A DNA stretch of 64,000 bases, taken from Delftia sp. PS-11. Its GTDB lineage: Bacteria; Pseudomonadota; Gammaproteobacteria; Burkholderiales; Burkholderiaceae_C. Made by a program: the position numbers and the translations under genes. The stretch lies in NCBI RefSeq assembly GCF_029870285.1, contig NZ_JACSYA010000006.1, positions 124,001 through 188,000 of the forward strand. The letters run 5' to 3'. The notes under the pieces were generated by a model, which saw nothing but the letters and a program-made list of their open reading frames with translations, had not been told where the DNA came from and did not search any database. How positions within the stretch are numbered: the first letter of the stretch is position 1; every line of letters begins with the position of its first letter. Below are positions 42,544 through 52,170 of the stretch, in pieces.

Positions 42544-43542
42544 TTATTCGATCTTCGCCCCCGATGCCTTGACCACCTGGGCCCAGCGGGCAATTTCGGA
42601 GCGCACCATGGCAGCGAACTGCTGCTGGCCCATGCCGCCATAGTCGGCTCCATTGCGTGCCCAGGCGGACTTGATGTCTTCGGCGGCGCCGATGCGCTGC
42701 ACCTGCTCGATGACCTGGGCCTGAATGGACGGGGGCGTGCCCTTGGGAGCCCACAGCCCGTACCAGGTGGTGACGTTGTACTCGGGCAGGCCGGATTCGG
42801 CAGCGCATGGCACATCCGGAAAGGCTGGGTTGCGCTTGTCGCCCGAGACCATCAGCGCCCGGATGCGCCCGCTCTTGATGTGCTGGGCCGAGGAGCCCAG
42901 GCCATCGAACATCATGTCCACATTGCCTGCCATCAGGTCCTGCAGGGCGGGGCCTGCGCCACGGTAGGGAATATGGGTGATGAAGGTGCGGCTTTGCAGC
43001 TTGAACAGCTCCCCCGCCAGATGGTGGGAAGTGCCAGCACCCGCCGAGCCATAGTTGTAGCGCCCCGGACTCTTGCGCAGGTCGGCCAGCAGGTCCTGCA
43101 CAGTCTTGTGCGGCACGTTGCGCGGGTTGACTACCAGGACCTGGGGGACGCTGGCCAGCAAGGCCAGCGGGACGAAGTCGCGCTCCAGGTCGTAGTCCAG
43201 ATGCGGGTACACGGCGGGCGCAATCGCATGGTGGGTGCCGCCCATGAAGAAGTTGTAGCCGTCGGGGGCGAGCTTGGCCGCATAGCTGGCGCCCAGGGTG
43301 CCGCCTGCGCCGCCACGGTTGTCCACCACCAGGGGCTTGCCTGCGCTCTTGGCGAATTGCGCCGAAAACGGCCGGGCAAAGGCATCGGTGCCGCCGCCGG
43401 CCGGAAAGGGCACAACGAGGTTCACGGGCCGGGCCGGCCAGTCCGAGGCTGCACGGGCCGCCATGGGCCAGGCCAGGGCTGCCACAGAAGCACCGGCGGC
43501 GCGCAGCAGCGCGCGCCGTCCCGTGGGATGGAAAGCTTGCAT
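42544..43542 (-). CDS. Bug/TctC-family extracytoplasmic solute receptor
   Basis: 332 residues. The N-terminus GRRALLRAAGASVAALAWP has a twin Arg before the hydrophobic core, a possible Tat signal. Landmarks are WPARPVNLVVPFPAGGGTD, VDNRGGAGGTLGASYAAKL and HIPYRGAGPALQDLMAGNV. It follows the malonyl-CoA decarboxylase gene by 98 bases and precedes the enoyl-CoA hydratase gene. It is the second Bug protein of the cluster, so the pathway may take up two related acids or hold a duplicated receptor. The two share only family-level sequence. Confidence 0.92.
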   Translation of the reverse strand: MQAFHPTGRRALLRAAGASVAALAWPMAARAASDWPARPVNLVVPFPAGGGTDAFARPFSAQFAKSAGKPLVVDNRGGAGGTLGASYAAKLAPDGYNFFMGGTHHAIAPAVYPHLDYDLERDFVPLALLASVPQVLVVNPRNVPHKTVQDLLADLRKSPGRYNYGSAGAGTSHHLAGELFKLQSRTFITHIPYRGAGPALQDLMAGNVDMMFDGLGSSAQHIKSGRIRALMVSGDKRNPAFPDVPCAAESGLPEYNVTTWYGLWAPKGTPPSIQAQVIEQVQRIGAAEDIKSAWARNGADYGGMGQQQFAAMVRSEIARWAQVVKASGAKIE

Positions 43543-43640
43543 GACTTGTCTCCTTGTCGCCTCTTCGAGAGGCTTTTTTCATTGTCAGGCGCAGCAGCCC
43601 CTGTACGCATGGGAAAGATGCGGCACGGGCCGCGCCTTTC

Positions 43641-45089
43641 TCACTTGCACAGGGCGTCGATGTCGGGGGACACCGGTATGCGGCCCTGCGCCAGCAGGCC
43701 GCGATGTTTGTCCAGGCGTTTGAGATCGTAGAGGTAATTGACCATCAGGCCCAGCGACTGCTTGAGTCCCTTGGGCGACAGGTCGGCAGCCCAGTTCAGC
43801 CGCTCCACGCGCGCACCGTTGCCCAGGTGAAAGCGGGCCACGGGGTCCAGCGGCCGGCCCTTGGTGGTCTCGCGCCCCAGGTAGTGGGCCGCGCAAAACA
43901 GCAGCGCGCGGCGCACGGGCGCATCGGGCGGCAGGGACTGCGGCGCCTCCAGGGCTGCCAGCAGATGCTCGGCGCCCATGCCGCCGGCCTCCTGCGCAAA
44001 GGCCTTGCGCAGGCGCTCGTCCATTTTTTCCAGCACGGCATCGCCATGCCTGGCAATCCAGGCGCGCAGCCCGGGAATCGGCGACAGCGTGGCGAAATGG
44101 CGCAGGCGCGGGAACTCCCGCGTCAGCGTCTGCACCACGTGTTTGATCAGCGAGTCGCCAAAGCTCACGCCGCGCAGGCCGGTCTGGGTGTTGCTGATCG
44201 AATAGAAGATGGCCGTGGTGGCTCTCTCCAGATCGGCGGCGGCGGCGGCTTCGTCCAACAGCGGCGCGATGCTGTCCGACATCTTGTCCACAAGGGCCAC
44301 CTCCACGAAGATCAGCGGCACACTGGGCATGCGCGGGTGAAAGAGTCCATAGCAGCGCCGGTCGCTGTCAAGCCGGTTCTTGAGGTCGGCCCAGCTGCGG
44401 ATATCGTGCACGGCCTCGTACTCGATGAGCTTTTCGATCAGCGAAGCCGGCGAGTCCCAGCTCAGGCGGCGCAGTTCCAGCAGGGCCACATCGAACCAGG
44501 ACGAAAACAGGTGCTCCAGTTCGGCGTCCAATGCCGCAAACCGCGGCTGTTCGGCCTTGGGCAGCGCCAGCAGCTGGGCGCGCAGGTCCACCAGAAAGCC
44601 CATGCCTGCCTGGGGCTGGGCGAAGCGTTGCAGCAGCCGCGTGCGCGGCGACATCAGCGCACGGCGCAGGTCCATCTCGGCATGGCCGCGCTCGGCATCG
44701 CTGGCTGCCGTGTCATAGCGCTTGCGCGCGGCCAGCAGGGCTTCGGCATCGGGCCCGAACTGATCGATGATCAGGGTCCACAGTTCCTTGCGCGCAGGCA
44801 GTTCGGCCTGGGCATGCCAGTGCATGAGCTGCTGGGCGTGGCGTCCGCCTTCGACGTCGCTGAGCGAGGCATCGGCCGCCGCCTGCAGGTCTTCCATGAG
44901 CTTGCGCAGCTCGCGCGGAGACAGGACCTCCTCGCCGCGCCGCAAGGTGGCCTGCAGGCGCTGGGCCATGCTGCGCGGCACAGCCGCCTTGGGCGCATCG
45001 ACGCCCTCTTTCTTCGCCGCAGGCGCGGCAGCATCGGTGCTACGGAACCGGGACACGTTGCGTGCAATCCAGTCGGTGGCCAGACCCAT
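43641..45089 (-). CDS. matA: malonyl-CoA decarboxylase
   Basis: 482 residues. Decarboxylates malonyl-CoA to acetyl-CoA. The N-terminal helical domain (about 1-180) is followed by the GNAT-like catalytic domain with CYGLFHPRMPSVPLIFVEVA, FYSISNTQTGLRGVSFGDSL and VARFHLGNGARVERLNW; the Ser and His of the latter two match the catalytic residues of human MLYCD. With the synthetase at 37908 it can turn malonate into acetyl-CoA. It heads the minus-strand cluster; an imperfect palindrome lies just upstream. GGAGGAG precedes the ATG. Confidence 0.94.
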   Translation of the reverse strand: MGLATDWIARNVSRFRSTDAAAPAAKKEGVDAPKAAVPRSMAQRLQATLRRGEEVLSPRELRKLMEDLQAAADASLSDVEGGRHAQQLMHWHAQAELPARKELWTLIIDQFGPDAEALLAARKRYDTAASDAERGHAEMDLRRALMSPRTRLLQRFAQPQAGMGFLVDLRAQLLALPKAEQPRFAALDAELEHLFSSWFDVALLELRRLSWDSPASLIEKLIEYEAVHDIRSWADLKNRLDSDRRCYGLFHPRMPSVPLIFVEVALVDKMSDSIAPLLDEAAAAADLERATTAIFYSISNTQTGLRGVSFGDSLIKHVVQTLTREFPRLRHFATLSPIPGLRAWIARHGDAVLEKMDERLRKAFAQEAGGMGAEHLLAALEAPQSLPPDAPVRRALLFCAAHYLGRETTKGRPLDPVARFHLGNGARVERLNWAADLSPKGLKQSLGLMVNYLYDLKRLDKHRGLLAQGRIPVSPDIDALCK

Positions 45090-45105
45090 TCAGACTCTCC
45101 TCCAT

Positions 45106-45134
45106 GTCAAACAGTCACGCAAGTGTCATTTGAC
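45106..45134. promoter_or_regulatory. imperfect palindrome before the malonyl-CoA decarboxylase operon
   Basis: GTCAAA (45106-45111) is mirrored by TTTGAC (45129-45134), with an inner CAC/GTG pair around GCAA. It lies 17-45 bases before the ATG at 45089, a repressor-like location. No regulator gene is adjacent. Confidence 0.5.
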
Positions 45135-45261
45135 CGCCTGAGCCAATGACAATTGCCTGCAGCTTGCATTATGAAAGGCCATGGGCAGCAGCGTGTACGC
45201 CAACGCCGTATCTTGCCTGCGGAATATCCCGATACGGGCGGGCTGCGCCTTTTTGCCAGGT

Positions 45262-46089
45262 TCAGGCAGACCGGCCCGCATACGCGGGGCGGCCGGCAGC
45301 CCACAGCCACATGGCCATGCCGCCGATCACCATCGGCACGCACAGCCACTGGCCCATGCTCATGCCCAGGGACAGCAGGCCCAGGAAGTCGTCAGGCTCA
45401 CGGAAGTATTCGGCCGTAAAGCGCAGCACGCCGTATCCGATCAGAAACACGGCAGCCACCTGCCCCGGTTTGTGCTCCTTGCGGGCGTACAGCCACAGCA
45501 CCACGAACAGCAGCAATCCTTCCAGCAGGAACTGGTAGATCTGGGATGGGTGGCGGGGCAGCATGGCGCCGCTTTGCGGGAACACCATGGCCCAGGGCAG
45601 CTCGGGGCTGGCAAAGCGCCCCCAGAGTTCGCCGTTGATGAAGTTGCCGACGCGCCCGGCCGCCAGCCCCGTGGGCACGCAGGGCGCCACGAAGTCGGCC
45701 ACCTCCAGCCAGGAGCGGGCACGCGAGCGCGCAAACCAGACCATGGCGACGATCACGCCGACCAGGCCGCCATGAAAGCTCATGCCGCCCTGCCAGACGT
45801 AGAAGATCTCCAGCGGGTGAGAAAGATAGTAGCCCGGCTTGTAGAACAGGCAGTAGCCCAGCCTTCCGCCCGCCACCACGCCCAGCACCCCCAGAAACAG
45901 GATGTCTTCCACATCCTTGCGGCTCCAGGCGCGCTCGCCCTGCATGCGCGCAAAGGGAGGATGGCCCAGGCGGCGCGTGCCCAGCCAGAGAAAAAGGCCG
46001 AAGGCGGCCAGATAGGTCAGGCCATACCAGTGCACGGCAAGAGGCCCTATCTGCAGGGCCACGGGATCGATCTGCGGATACATCAGCAT
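45262..46089 (-). CDS. lgt: prolipoprotein diacylglyceryl transferase
   Basis: 275 residues, seven membrane segments. Transfers diacylglycerol from phosphatidylglycerol to the lipobox Cys of prolipoproteins. [11 protein letters not shown] (H-W/R-Y-G-x-x-Y), [22 protein letters not shown] and [14 protein letters not shown] (the Lgt signature) are all present, with HPSQIYQ and YFREPDDF later. Start 46089 (MLMYPQ) is chosen; 46083 and 46098 are possible. It stands between the MarR gene and the malonate cluster and seems an isolated housekeeping gene. Confidence 0.95.
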   Translation of the reverse strand: MLMYPQIDPVALQIGPLAVHWYGLTYLAAFGLFLWLGTRRLGHPPFARMQGERAWSRKDVEDILFLGVLGVVAGGRLGYCLFYKPGYYLSHPLEIFYVWQGGMSFHGGLVGVIVAMVWFARSRARSWLEVADFVAPCVPTGLAAGRVGNFINGELWGRFASPELPWAMVFPQSGAMLPRHPSQIYQFLLEGLLLFVVLWLYARKEHKPGQVAAVFLIGYGVLRFTAEYFREPDDFLGLLSLGMSMGQWLCVPMVIGGMAMWLWAAGRPAYAGRSA

Positions 46090-46145
46090 GGCACGCATTG
46101 TGCCGCAGTGCCGCAAGGCAGACGCCGGCCAGGGATTGGCGCGGA

Positions 46146-46604
46146 TTACTGGCCCGGCGGCACGGCCGTGAGCTTGTCGAGCGCGACGAGCAGGTGGGCT
46201 CTTTCGGCGGGCGACAACAGTTGCTCGAGCTCATCCTCAAGCCGTGCCACCTCGCCTTCGGCAAGGCCCTGCAGCGCGCGGCCTTCGGGTGTCAGGTGCA
46301 GCTGCTGCAGCCTGCGGTCACGCGGGTCGGGCTGGCGCTGGATCAGGCCGCGCTGCACCAGGCGCTCGACCACGGGCACCAGATTGGATGGCGAAATGTC
46401 CAGCGCCTCCCCCAGCTGGCGCAGGTAGATGCCCGGATTGCTGTCCAGCAGCACGAGGATGGAGAACTCGCTGGGTTTGAGGTCGAACCCCGCCACGCGC
46501 TGCGCGAACAGCTTGTGGATGTGGATTTCGGTGCGCGTGAGCCGGTATCCGAGATAGCGCTGCAGACGCGACTGATCGATCGTGGATTCGGAAATGCTGT
46601 CCAT
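46146..46604 (-). CDS. MarR-family regulator, probably of the hydroxycinnamate operon
   Basis: 152 residues. Winged helix-turn-helix with [20 protein letters not shown] (about 44-63), the recognition part [20 protein letters not shown] and the wing [16 protein letters not shown]. Hydroxycinnamate genes are controlled by MarR repressors that bind the CoA thioester (HcaR, FerR, FerC, CouR), and this gene ends the operon with the hydratase-lyase, so the same role is likely. ATG at 46604 is used; an in-frame GTG lies six bases upstream. The dehydrogenase gene ends 87 bases upstream. Confidence 0.88.
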   Translation of the reverse strand: MDSISESTIDQSRLQRYLGYRLTRTEIHIHKLFAQRVAGFDLKPSEFSILVLLDSNPGIYLRQLGEALDISPSNLVPVVERLVQRGLIQRQPDPRDRRLQQLHLTPEGRALQGLAEGEVARLEDELEQLLSPAERAHLLVALDKLTAVPPGQ

Positions 46605-46691
46605 GCGCACAAGCCTGGCTGAAAAAGAATGCAGAAAGATGGGCTGCCGCGCCAGCCGCCGACGGTCGGCAGCCGCCGGCGCGGCATGCGA

Positions 46692-48467
46692 TCATAAGGC
46701 GCCGGGCAAGGCCACCACGGCAGACGCCTGGATGCGGCGCTGCCAATGCTCGGCATCGAGCAGTCCATGGCTGAAGAAGTAGTGTGCGCTCGCCGTCTTG
46801 GCTTCGCGCAGCGATGCATCCTCCAATCCCTGGCTGACGCGCACGGCGCGCGCCCAGGCAAATGCCATGCACAGCGTGCCGGTCAGACGCAGATAGTCTT
46901 CGGCACAGCGCGGCGCCAGCTCCGCATCGGCCTGCGCGCCAGCGCACAGCTCTTGCGTCAACGCCTGCAGCCTGTCACCCCAGGCGCGCAGCGGCGCCGC
47001 GAATTGCGCCTCCAGCCCGGCTGCGGCGCAGGCATCGGCCTCGTCGCGCAGCACCTGCAGCAGCGGCGCCAGCGCGCTGCCGCCGCTGGCGCAGACCTTG
47101 CGCTGCAGCAGGTCCAGCGCCTGGATCTGGTTGGTGCCCTCGTAGATCATGGCAATGCGCGCATCGCGCAGCGTCTGCTCGATGCGGTATTCGTGCACAT
47201 AGCCATAGCCGCCGAAGACCTGCAGCGCATCGCTGGCCAGCGCAAAGCCCCTTTCGGTAAAGAAGGACTTGACCACAGGCGTCAGCAGCGATGCCAGCGC
47301 ATGTGCGCGGCTGCGTTCCTGCGCATCGGGGGCATGTTCGGAAAGGTCCAGCTGATGGGCCACCCAGCTGGCGATGGCGCGCATGCCCTCGGACCAGACA
47401 CGCAGGTCCAGCAGAATGCGGCGCATGGCCGGCTGCAGCGCAATGGGGTCGGCCGGCCCCTGCGCATCGGCGGGCCGTGGCTGCACGCGCATCTGGCGCC
47501 GCTCGGCAGCATAGGCGCGCGCCAGCTGCCAGGCCATCTCGGCGTGGCCCACACCCTGCAGGCCCACATGCAGCCGCGCCGAGTTCATCATCACGAACAT
47601 GGCCGCCAGGCCCTGGTGGGGCTGGCCGACCAGCCAGGCCTGGGCATCCTCGAAGCGCATGGCGCAGGTGGCGCTGCCCTTGATGCCCATCTTCTTTTCA
47701 ATGCCGTCGCAGTGGATGCCATTGGGCACCAGCGTGCCGTCGCGCGGAATGCCGCGCGGCGCGAGAAACAGCGACAGCCCGCGCGTGCCGGCCGGCGCAT
47801 CGGGCAGGCGTGCCAGCACCAGATGCACGATGTTCTCGCTCATGTCCTGGTCGCCGCCCGAGATGAATATCTTGCTGCCGTCGATGCGGTAGCTGCCGTC
47901 GCCCGCAGGACGCGCCTGGGTGCGCAGCAGTCCCAGGTCGGAGCCGGCCTGGGGCTCGGTCAGGCACATAGTGGCCAGCCAGCGGCCACTGACGATGTGC
48001 GGCAGATAGGTGGTGCGCAGGTGCTCGTCGCCATGAGCGTGCAGGCAGGCGTAGGCGCCGTGCAGGATGCCGGGATACATGGTCCAGCCATGGTTGGCCG
48101 AGGCCAGCATCTCGTGCAGGGCGGCGTCCAGCAGCTGGGGCAGGCCCTGGCCGCCCGCCTCGGGCACGCAGGCCAGCGCAGGCCAGCCCGCCTCGACAAA
48201 GGCCGCATAGGCGGCAGGAAAGCCGTCAGGCGTGCGCACCCTGCCCTGCTCCAGGCTGCAGCCCTGCAGGTCGGCGCCGCCGTTGAGTGGCGCCAGCACG
48301 TCCGCGCAGAACCGCCCTGCGGCCTCGACGACCATGTCGGCGGTTTCCTGGTCCATGGCCTCATGGGCCGGCATGCGCTGCCAGTCGGCCTCGGCAGCCA
48401 GCCAGTGGCGGTGAATGAATGCGATGTCCTGCAGCGGGGGCTGGTAGTGGGATGTTGGCGTGCTCAT
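46692..48467 (-). CDS. acyl-CoA dehydrogenase
   Basis: 591 residues, the long form with a C-terminal extension (AcdA/DmdC-like). MCLTEPQAGSDLGLLRTQA (about 165-183) is the FAD/substrate signature, and MIYEGTNQIQALDLLQRK contains the catalytic Glu. In the Acinetobacter hca operon an acyl-CoA dehydrogenase (HcaD) oxidises hydrocinnamoyl-CoAs to cinnamoyl-CoAs; the same neighbours here suggest that task. The ATG overlaps the MFS stop (ATGA). A general fatty acyl substrate cannot be ruled out. Confidence 0.9.
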   Translation of the reverse strand: MSTPTSHYQPPLQDIAFIHRHWLAAEADWQRMPAHEAMDQETADMVVEAAGRFCADVLAPLNGGADLQGCSLEQGRVRTPDGFPAAYAAFVEAGWPALACVPEAGGQGLPQLLDAALHEMLASANHGWTMYPGILHGAYACLHAHGDEHLRTTYLPHIVSGRWLATMCLTEPQAGSDLGLLRTQARPAGDGSYRIDGSKIFISGGDQDMSENIVHLVLARLPDAPAGTRGLSLFLAPRGIPRDGTLVPNGIHCDGIEKKMGIKGSATCAMRFEDAQAWLVGQPHQGLAAMFVMMNSARLHVGLQGVGHAEMAWQLARAYAAERRQMRVQPRPADAQGPADPIALQPAMRRILLDLRVWSEGMRAIASWVAHQLDLSEHAPDAQERSRAHALASLLTPVVKSFFTERGFALASDALQVFGGYGYVHEYRIEQTLRDARIAMIYEGTNQIQALDLLQRKVCASGGSALAPLLQVLRDEADACAAAGLEAQFAAPLRAWGDRLQALTQELCAGAQADAELAPRCAEDYLRLTGTLCMAFAWARAVRVSQGLEDASLREAKTASAHYFFSHGLLDAEHWQRRIQASAVVALPGAL

Positions 48468-49867
48468 GCCTTGTTCTCCGAAGTGGCCGCAACAAGGCGG
48501 CGATAGGGACCGATGGCGCTGGCCAGGCAGGCCACGGACAGCGCGGCGGCCAGGGCGGAAACCAGGCCCAGGGACAGGCCCACGCTTTTCTCATCATGCA
48601 GGACAAAGTCCGTGCAGAAAGCTACCAGGAAGGGGCCCATGCCCAGGCCGATCAGGTTGATCAGCAGCAGATAGATGGAGGTGACCTGGCCGCGCAGCTG
48701 GTTGGGCGTCACGGCCTGCAGGATGGGCGGCGCCAGCGCCACCGGCATGCCCAGGAAGAATGTGGTCGCAGCCACGGCCACCAGGGCGACGGTGGGCGAT
48801 GGCGCAAAAGCCAGCGCCAGCCCCGTCAGCACCAGCACGGCTGTGGCCGCCAGCGAAATCACGACCGAGCCCACGAGCTTGCCGCGCGCGGTCAGGTGGT
48901 CGGCCAGCAGGCCGCTGAGCAGCATGCCGCCGATGCCGAAGGTCAGGATGATGACGCCATAGGCCGGACCGATTTCGCCGGGCGTCCAGCCCCACTGGCG
49001 GATGAAGGTGGCTGGCAGCCAGGCGGTCACGCCAAACGTGATCATGGCGGTGATGCCGGGGGCCAGCAGCAGCGGCACAAAGGCGCGCTTGTGGCGCAGC
49101 ACGTAGGACAGATCAGGGGCAGGCCCGGCAGGCTGCGCCGCTGCCGCCTGGGCGGCTTTGCCCGCAGCCGCATGGGCCAGGCCCCGGCGCAGCGGCTCGC
49201 GCACGGTGTACATCAGCGCCACCAGCGGAATGCCGGGCAGCGCCACGAAGATGAAGGCAGCCTGCCAGGGCTTGAAACTGCCCAGCAGCGGAAAGACCAC
49301 CTCGCCCGCCTGGCTCGTGGCCTGGATGACCAGGCCGCCGACGATGAAGGCCGTGGCCGAGCCGATATAGACACCCGAGGTGTAGATGCTCATGGCGCGT
49401 GCGCGGCGCTCGGGCGGGAAGTAATCGGCCAGCATGGAATAGGCTGCAGGCGACAGCGAGGCCTCGCCAATGCCCACGAACATGCGCGCCACGAACAGCG
49501 AGACAAAGCCCGTGACATAGCCGCCAGCCGCCGTGGCCACGACCCAGATGGCCATGCCGATGATGATGAGGTTGCGCCGGTTCCAGCGGTCGGCCAGACG
49601 GCCCAGGAAAATGCCGACGAAGGTGTAGAAGATGGCGAAGGCGAAGCCGTGGACGATGCTGAACACCCAGTCCGACAGCTGCAGGTCCTTCTTGATGGGC
49701 TGCACCAGCAGTCCCAGGATCTGGCGGTCCACGAAGGACAGCGTATAGGCCAGCAGCAAGATGATGGCCACATAGTAGGCATAGCCGAGTCCGGAAGGCG
49801 TGGCGGCTGCGGGTGCAAGCCTGGACGCGGACGCGGATGCACGGCCCGGCGGATAAGGCAGGCTCAT
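48464..49867 (-). CDS. MFS transporter, probable hydroxycinnamate carrier
   Basis: 467 residues, 12 membrane segments. GRLADRWNRRNLIIIGMAIW (after TM2) is the MFS motif A, and the Spinster-like start YVAIILLLAYTLSFVDRQIL with GIGEASLSPAAYSMLADYF is clear. A hydrophilic central loop (about 225-265) is Ala-rich. AGGAGGT precedes the ATG. The gene is coupled to the acyl-CoA dehydrogenase gene by ATGA overlap and sits where hcaK is found in Acinetobacter, so it probably imports hydroxycinnamates. Confidence 0.88.
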   Translation of the reverse strand: MSLPYPPGRASASASRLAPAAATPSGLGYAYYVAIILLLAYTLSFVDRQILGLLVQPIKKDLQLSDWVFSIVHGFAFAIFYTFVGIFLGRLADRWNRRNLIIIGMAIWVVATAAGGYVTGFVSLFVARMFVGIGEASLSPAAYSMLADYFPPERRARAMSIYTSGVYIGSATAFIVGGLVIQATSQAGEVVFPLLGSFKPWQAAFIFVALPGIPLVALMYTVREPLRRGLAHAAAGKAAQAAAAQPAGPAPDLSYVLRHKRAFVPLLLAPGITAMITFGVTAWLPATFIRQWGWTPGEIGPAYGVIILTFGIGGMLLSGLLADHLTARGKLVGSVVISLAATAVLVLTGLALAFAPSPTVALVAVAATTFFLGMPVALAPPILQAVTPNQLRGQVTSIYLLLINLIGLGMGPFLVAFCTDFVLHDEKSVGLSLGLVSALAAALSVACLASAIGPYRRLVAATSENKA

Positions 49868-49953
49868 GAAGACCTCCTGTGGAGGAAGGGAAACGGAAAG
49901 GAAGCGGTAGAAATGGAAAGGGCCGGCGCAGCGCGCCGGCCCCTGCGCCGGCA

Positions 49954-52098
49954 TCAGCCAGCGCTGTCTTCAACCAGCATCAGCGCGTCGAGTGCGACCA
50001 CGCCCTGCCCCTGGGGCAGCACGATGACGGGGTTGAGATCGATCTCACGGATGGCAGGCGTTGCGCGCAGCACCTGGCCCAGGCGCACGATCAGTTCGGC
50101 CAGCGCCGCGCGGTCCAGCGCGGGGGCGCCACGGTAGCCGTGCAGCAGGGGCGCGCCCTGCAGGCGGTCGAGTTCGCGCAGCACCTCGGCGGTGGACAGG
50201 TCCGCGTCGAGCAGGCGCGCATCGCGCATGATCTCGGCGGTCACGCCGCCCAGTCCGGCCAGGATCACGGGACCCCACTGCGGATCATTGCGCGCGCCGA
50301 TGATCATCTCCAGGCCGCGCTTGCCCATGGCTTCGATCAGCACGCCGTCCAGCGCAATCGCGCTGTCGTAGGCCGCAACGTTGGCGTACAGCCGGCCCCA
50401 GGCCTCGCCCATGGCCTGCGCATCGGCAATGTTCAGGATCACGCCGCCCGCATCGCTCTTGTGGCTGAGGTCGGCAGACTGCGCCTTCAGCGCCACGGGC
50501 CAGCCAATCTCGTTCGCGATGGCCACGGCCTGCTCCACCGATGTGGCCAGCCGCCCGGGAGCGAACGGCACGCCCACCGCTGCCAGTGCCTGCTTGGACT
50601 CGTACTCGGGCACCACCGTGCGGCCGGCGGGCAAGGCCAGCGCCACCGGCTCGGCATCGGTGCGCTCGAAGCTGCGCGCACTGAAGGCCGACAGGCGCTG
50701 CACTGCGCGCAGCGCACGCTCCGTGCTGGGGAAATACGGAACCCCCAGGGCGCGCATCTCGGCGATGAATTCGGCAGGCACGGCCGCGCCCTCGTCCAGA
50801 CCCGCAACGATGACCGGCTTGGCCGGATGCAGCTCGCGCACCGCGCGCAGCACGGGCGGCATCTTGATGCCGCAGGTCACGGGGTCGCCCTGGATCAGGC
50901 CCACAATGATGGTCGAGAAGCGCGCATCGCCAAACAGCGCATCCAGCGTGCGGAAATACAGGTCGGGTTCGACCAGGCCCTGGGCCGTCAGGTCCAGCGG
51001 ATTGCTGACGCCCACAAAGGGCGGCAGCGCTGCGCGCAGCGCGGGCGAGTCATCGTCGCCGATGGCAGGCAGCGCCAGCCCCAGCTCCTCGGCCCAGTCC
51101 AGAGTCAGCGCCTTGAAGGCGCCGGACTCGCCGAGCACAGCCACGCCGGCAGCGGGCAGCACAGGGCAGCGGATGGCGATCTCGGCGATGTCGCCCAGCT
51201 CTTCCAGCGTTTCAGCAAAGATGGCGCCTGCGCGTTCGAGCTTGGTGCGCATCAGCGCATAGTCGCCGGCCATGGCGCCGGTATGCGTGGCGGCCGAGGC
51301 GCGCGCCGCGCTGCTCTTGCCCGGATGCAGCAGCACCACGGTCTTGCCCAGTGCACGGGCACGGGCCACGGATGCCAGAATGCGCGCGGGCTGGCGGAAC
51401 TGCTCGACGATCATGGCGACCACGCGCGTCGAGGGCTGCTCCAGCAGGAACTCCACATAGTCCTCGGCATGGCTGGCAGCCTCGTTGCCCGTGGAGATGG
51501 CATGCGACAACGGCAGCGCGCGGCTGCCCAGCGTGGTGCACAGCACCGTCATCATGGCGCCGCTTTGCGAAACCACGCCGATGGCGGGCCGCTGGGCATC
51601 GATCTTCTGCGCATCGATGTTGACCTCGACGAAGGTCAGCGGCACGCGCTGCAGGTAGTTGATGCAGCCCAGGCAGTTCGGGCCCTCGACCACCATGCCG
51701 GCCTCGGCGGCAATGCGCGCGATCTCGCGCTGCTCGGCCATGCCGCGCTCGCCGGCCTCGGCAAAGCCTGCCGAGAAAATCACGGCCGCGCCCACGCGCC
51801 GGGCCGCCAGTGCGCGCACCGTGTCCAGCACGGCAGGCTGCGGGATGGCGAGCACCGCCACATCCACGCCTTCAGGCAGCTGCTCGACCGACGCCAGGCA
51901 GGCGCGGCCACCGATTTCGCTGCGCTTGGGATTGATCAGGTGGATATCGCCGGCAAAGCCGTTGCGCTCCAGATTGCCCAGGACCGAGGCGCCCAGCGCA
52001 CCCGGCGTAGCCGAGGCGCCGACGATGGCGATGGAACGCGGCCTCAGCAGCCTGCCGATGTCGGGCCGCGATGCGGCCGCCATCTGTGTCGTTGTCAT
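49954..52098 (-). CDS. NDP-forming acyl-CoA synthetase, FerA-like
   Basis: 714 residues. A CoA-binding domain (about 10-140), two succinyl-CoA-ligase-like domains and a C-terminal ATP-grasp domain (about 500-710). The phosphorylatable His lies in SAATHTGAMAGDY (near 270). AIVGASATPGALGASVLGNL starts the CoA-binding fold. FerA of Sphingobium, a feruloyl-CoA synthetase, belongs to this family, and the gene lies 72 bases after the hydratase-lyase gene, so hydroxycinnamoyl-CoA formation is likely. GGAG precedes ATG 52098; an in-frame start at 52125 is less likely. Acetate or another acyl substrate is possible. Confidence 0.85.
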   Translation of the reverse strand: MTTTQMAAASRPDIGRLLRPRSIAIVGASATPGALGASVLGNLERNGFAGDIHLINPKRSEIGGRACLASVEQLPEGVDVAVLAIPQPAVLDTVRALAARRVGAAVIFSAGFAEAGERGMAEQREIARIAAEAGMVVEGPNCLGCINYLQRVPLTFVEVNIDAQKIDAQRPAIGVVSQSGAMMTVLCTTLGSRALPLSHAISTGNEAASHAEDYVEFLLEQPSTRVVAMIVEQFRQPARILASVARARALGKTVVLLHPGKSSAARASAATHTGAMAGDYALMRTKLERAGAIFAETLEELGDIAEIAIRCPVLPAAGVAVLGESGAFKALTLDWAEELGLALPAIGDDDSPALRAALPPFVGVSNPLDLTAQGLVEPDLYFRTLDALFGDARFSTIIVGLIQGDPVTCGIKMPPVLRAVRELHPAKPVIVAGLDEGAAVPAEFIAEMRALGVPYFPSTERALRAVQRLSAFSARSFERTDAEPVALALPAGRTVVPEYESKQALAAVGVPFAPGRLATSVEQAVAIANEIGWPVALKAQSADLSHKSDAGGVILNIADAQAMGEAWGRLYANVAAYDSAIALDGVLIEAMGKRGLEMIIGARNDPQWGPVILAGLGGVTAEIMRDARLLDADLSTAEVLRELDRLQGAPLLHGYRGAPALDRAALAELIVRLGQVLRATPAIREIDLNPVIVLPQGQGVVALDALMLVEDSAG

Positions 52099-52170
52099 GC
52101 TTGTCTCCAATGGGTTGATGGCCACGCCCCCGCTGCAAGGGCGCGGCCATTCAGGATGTATGGGCAGGGA

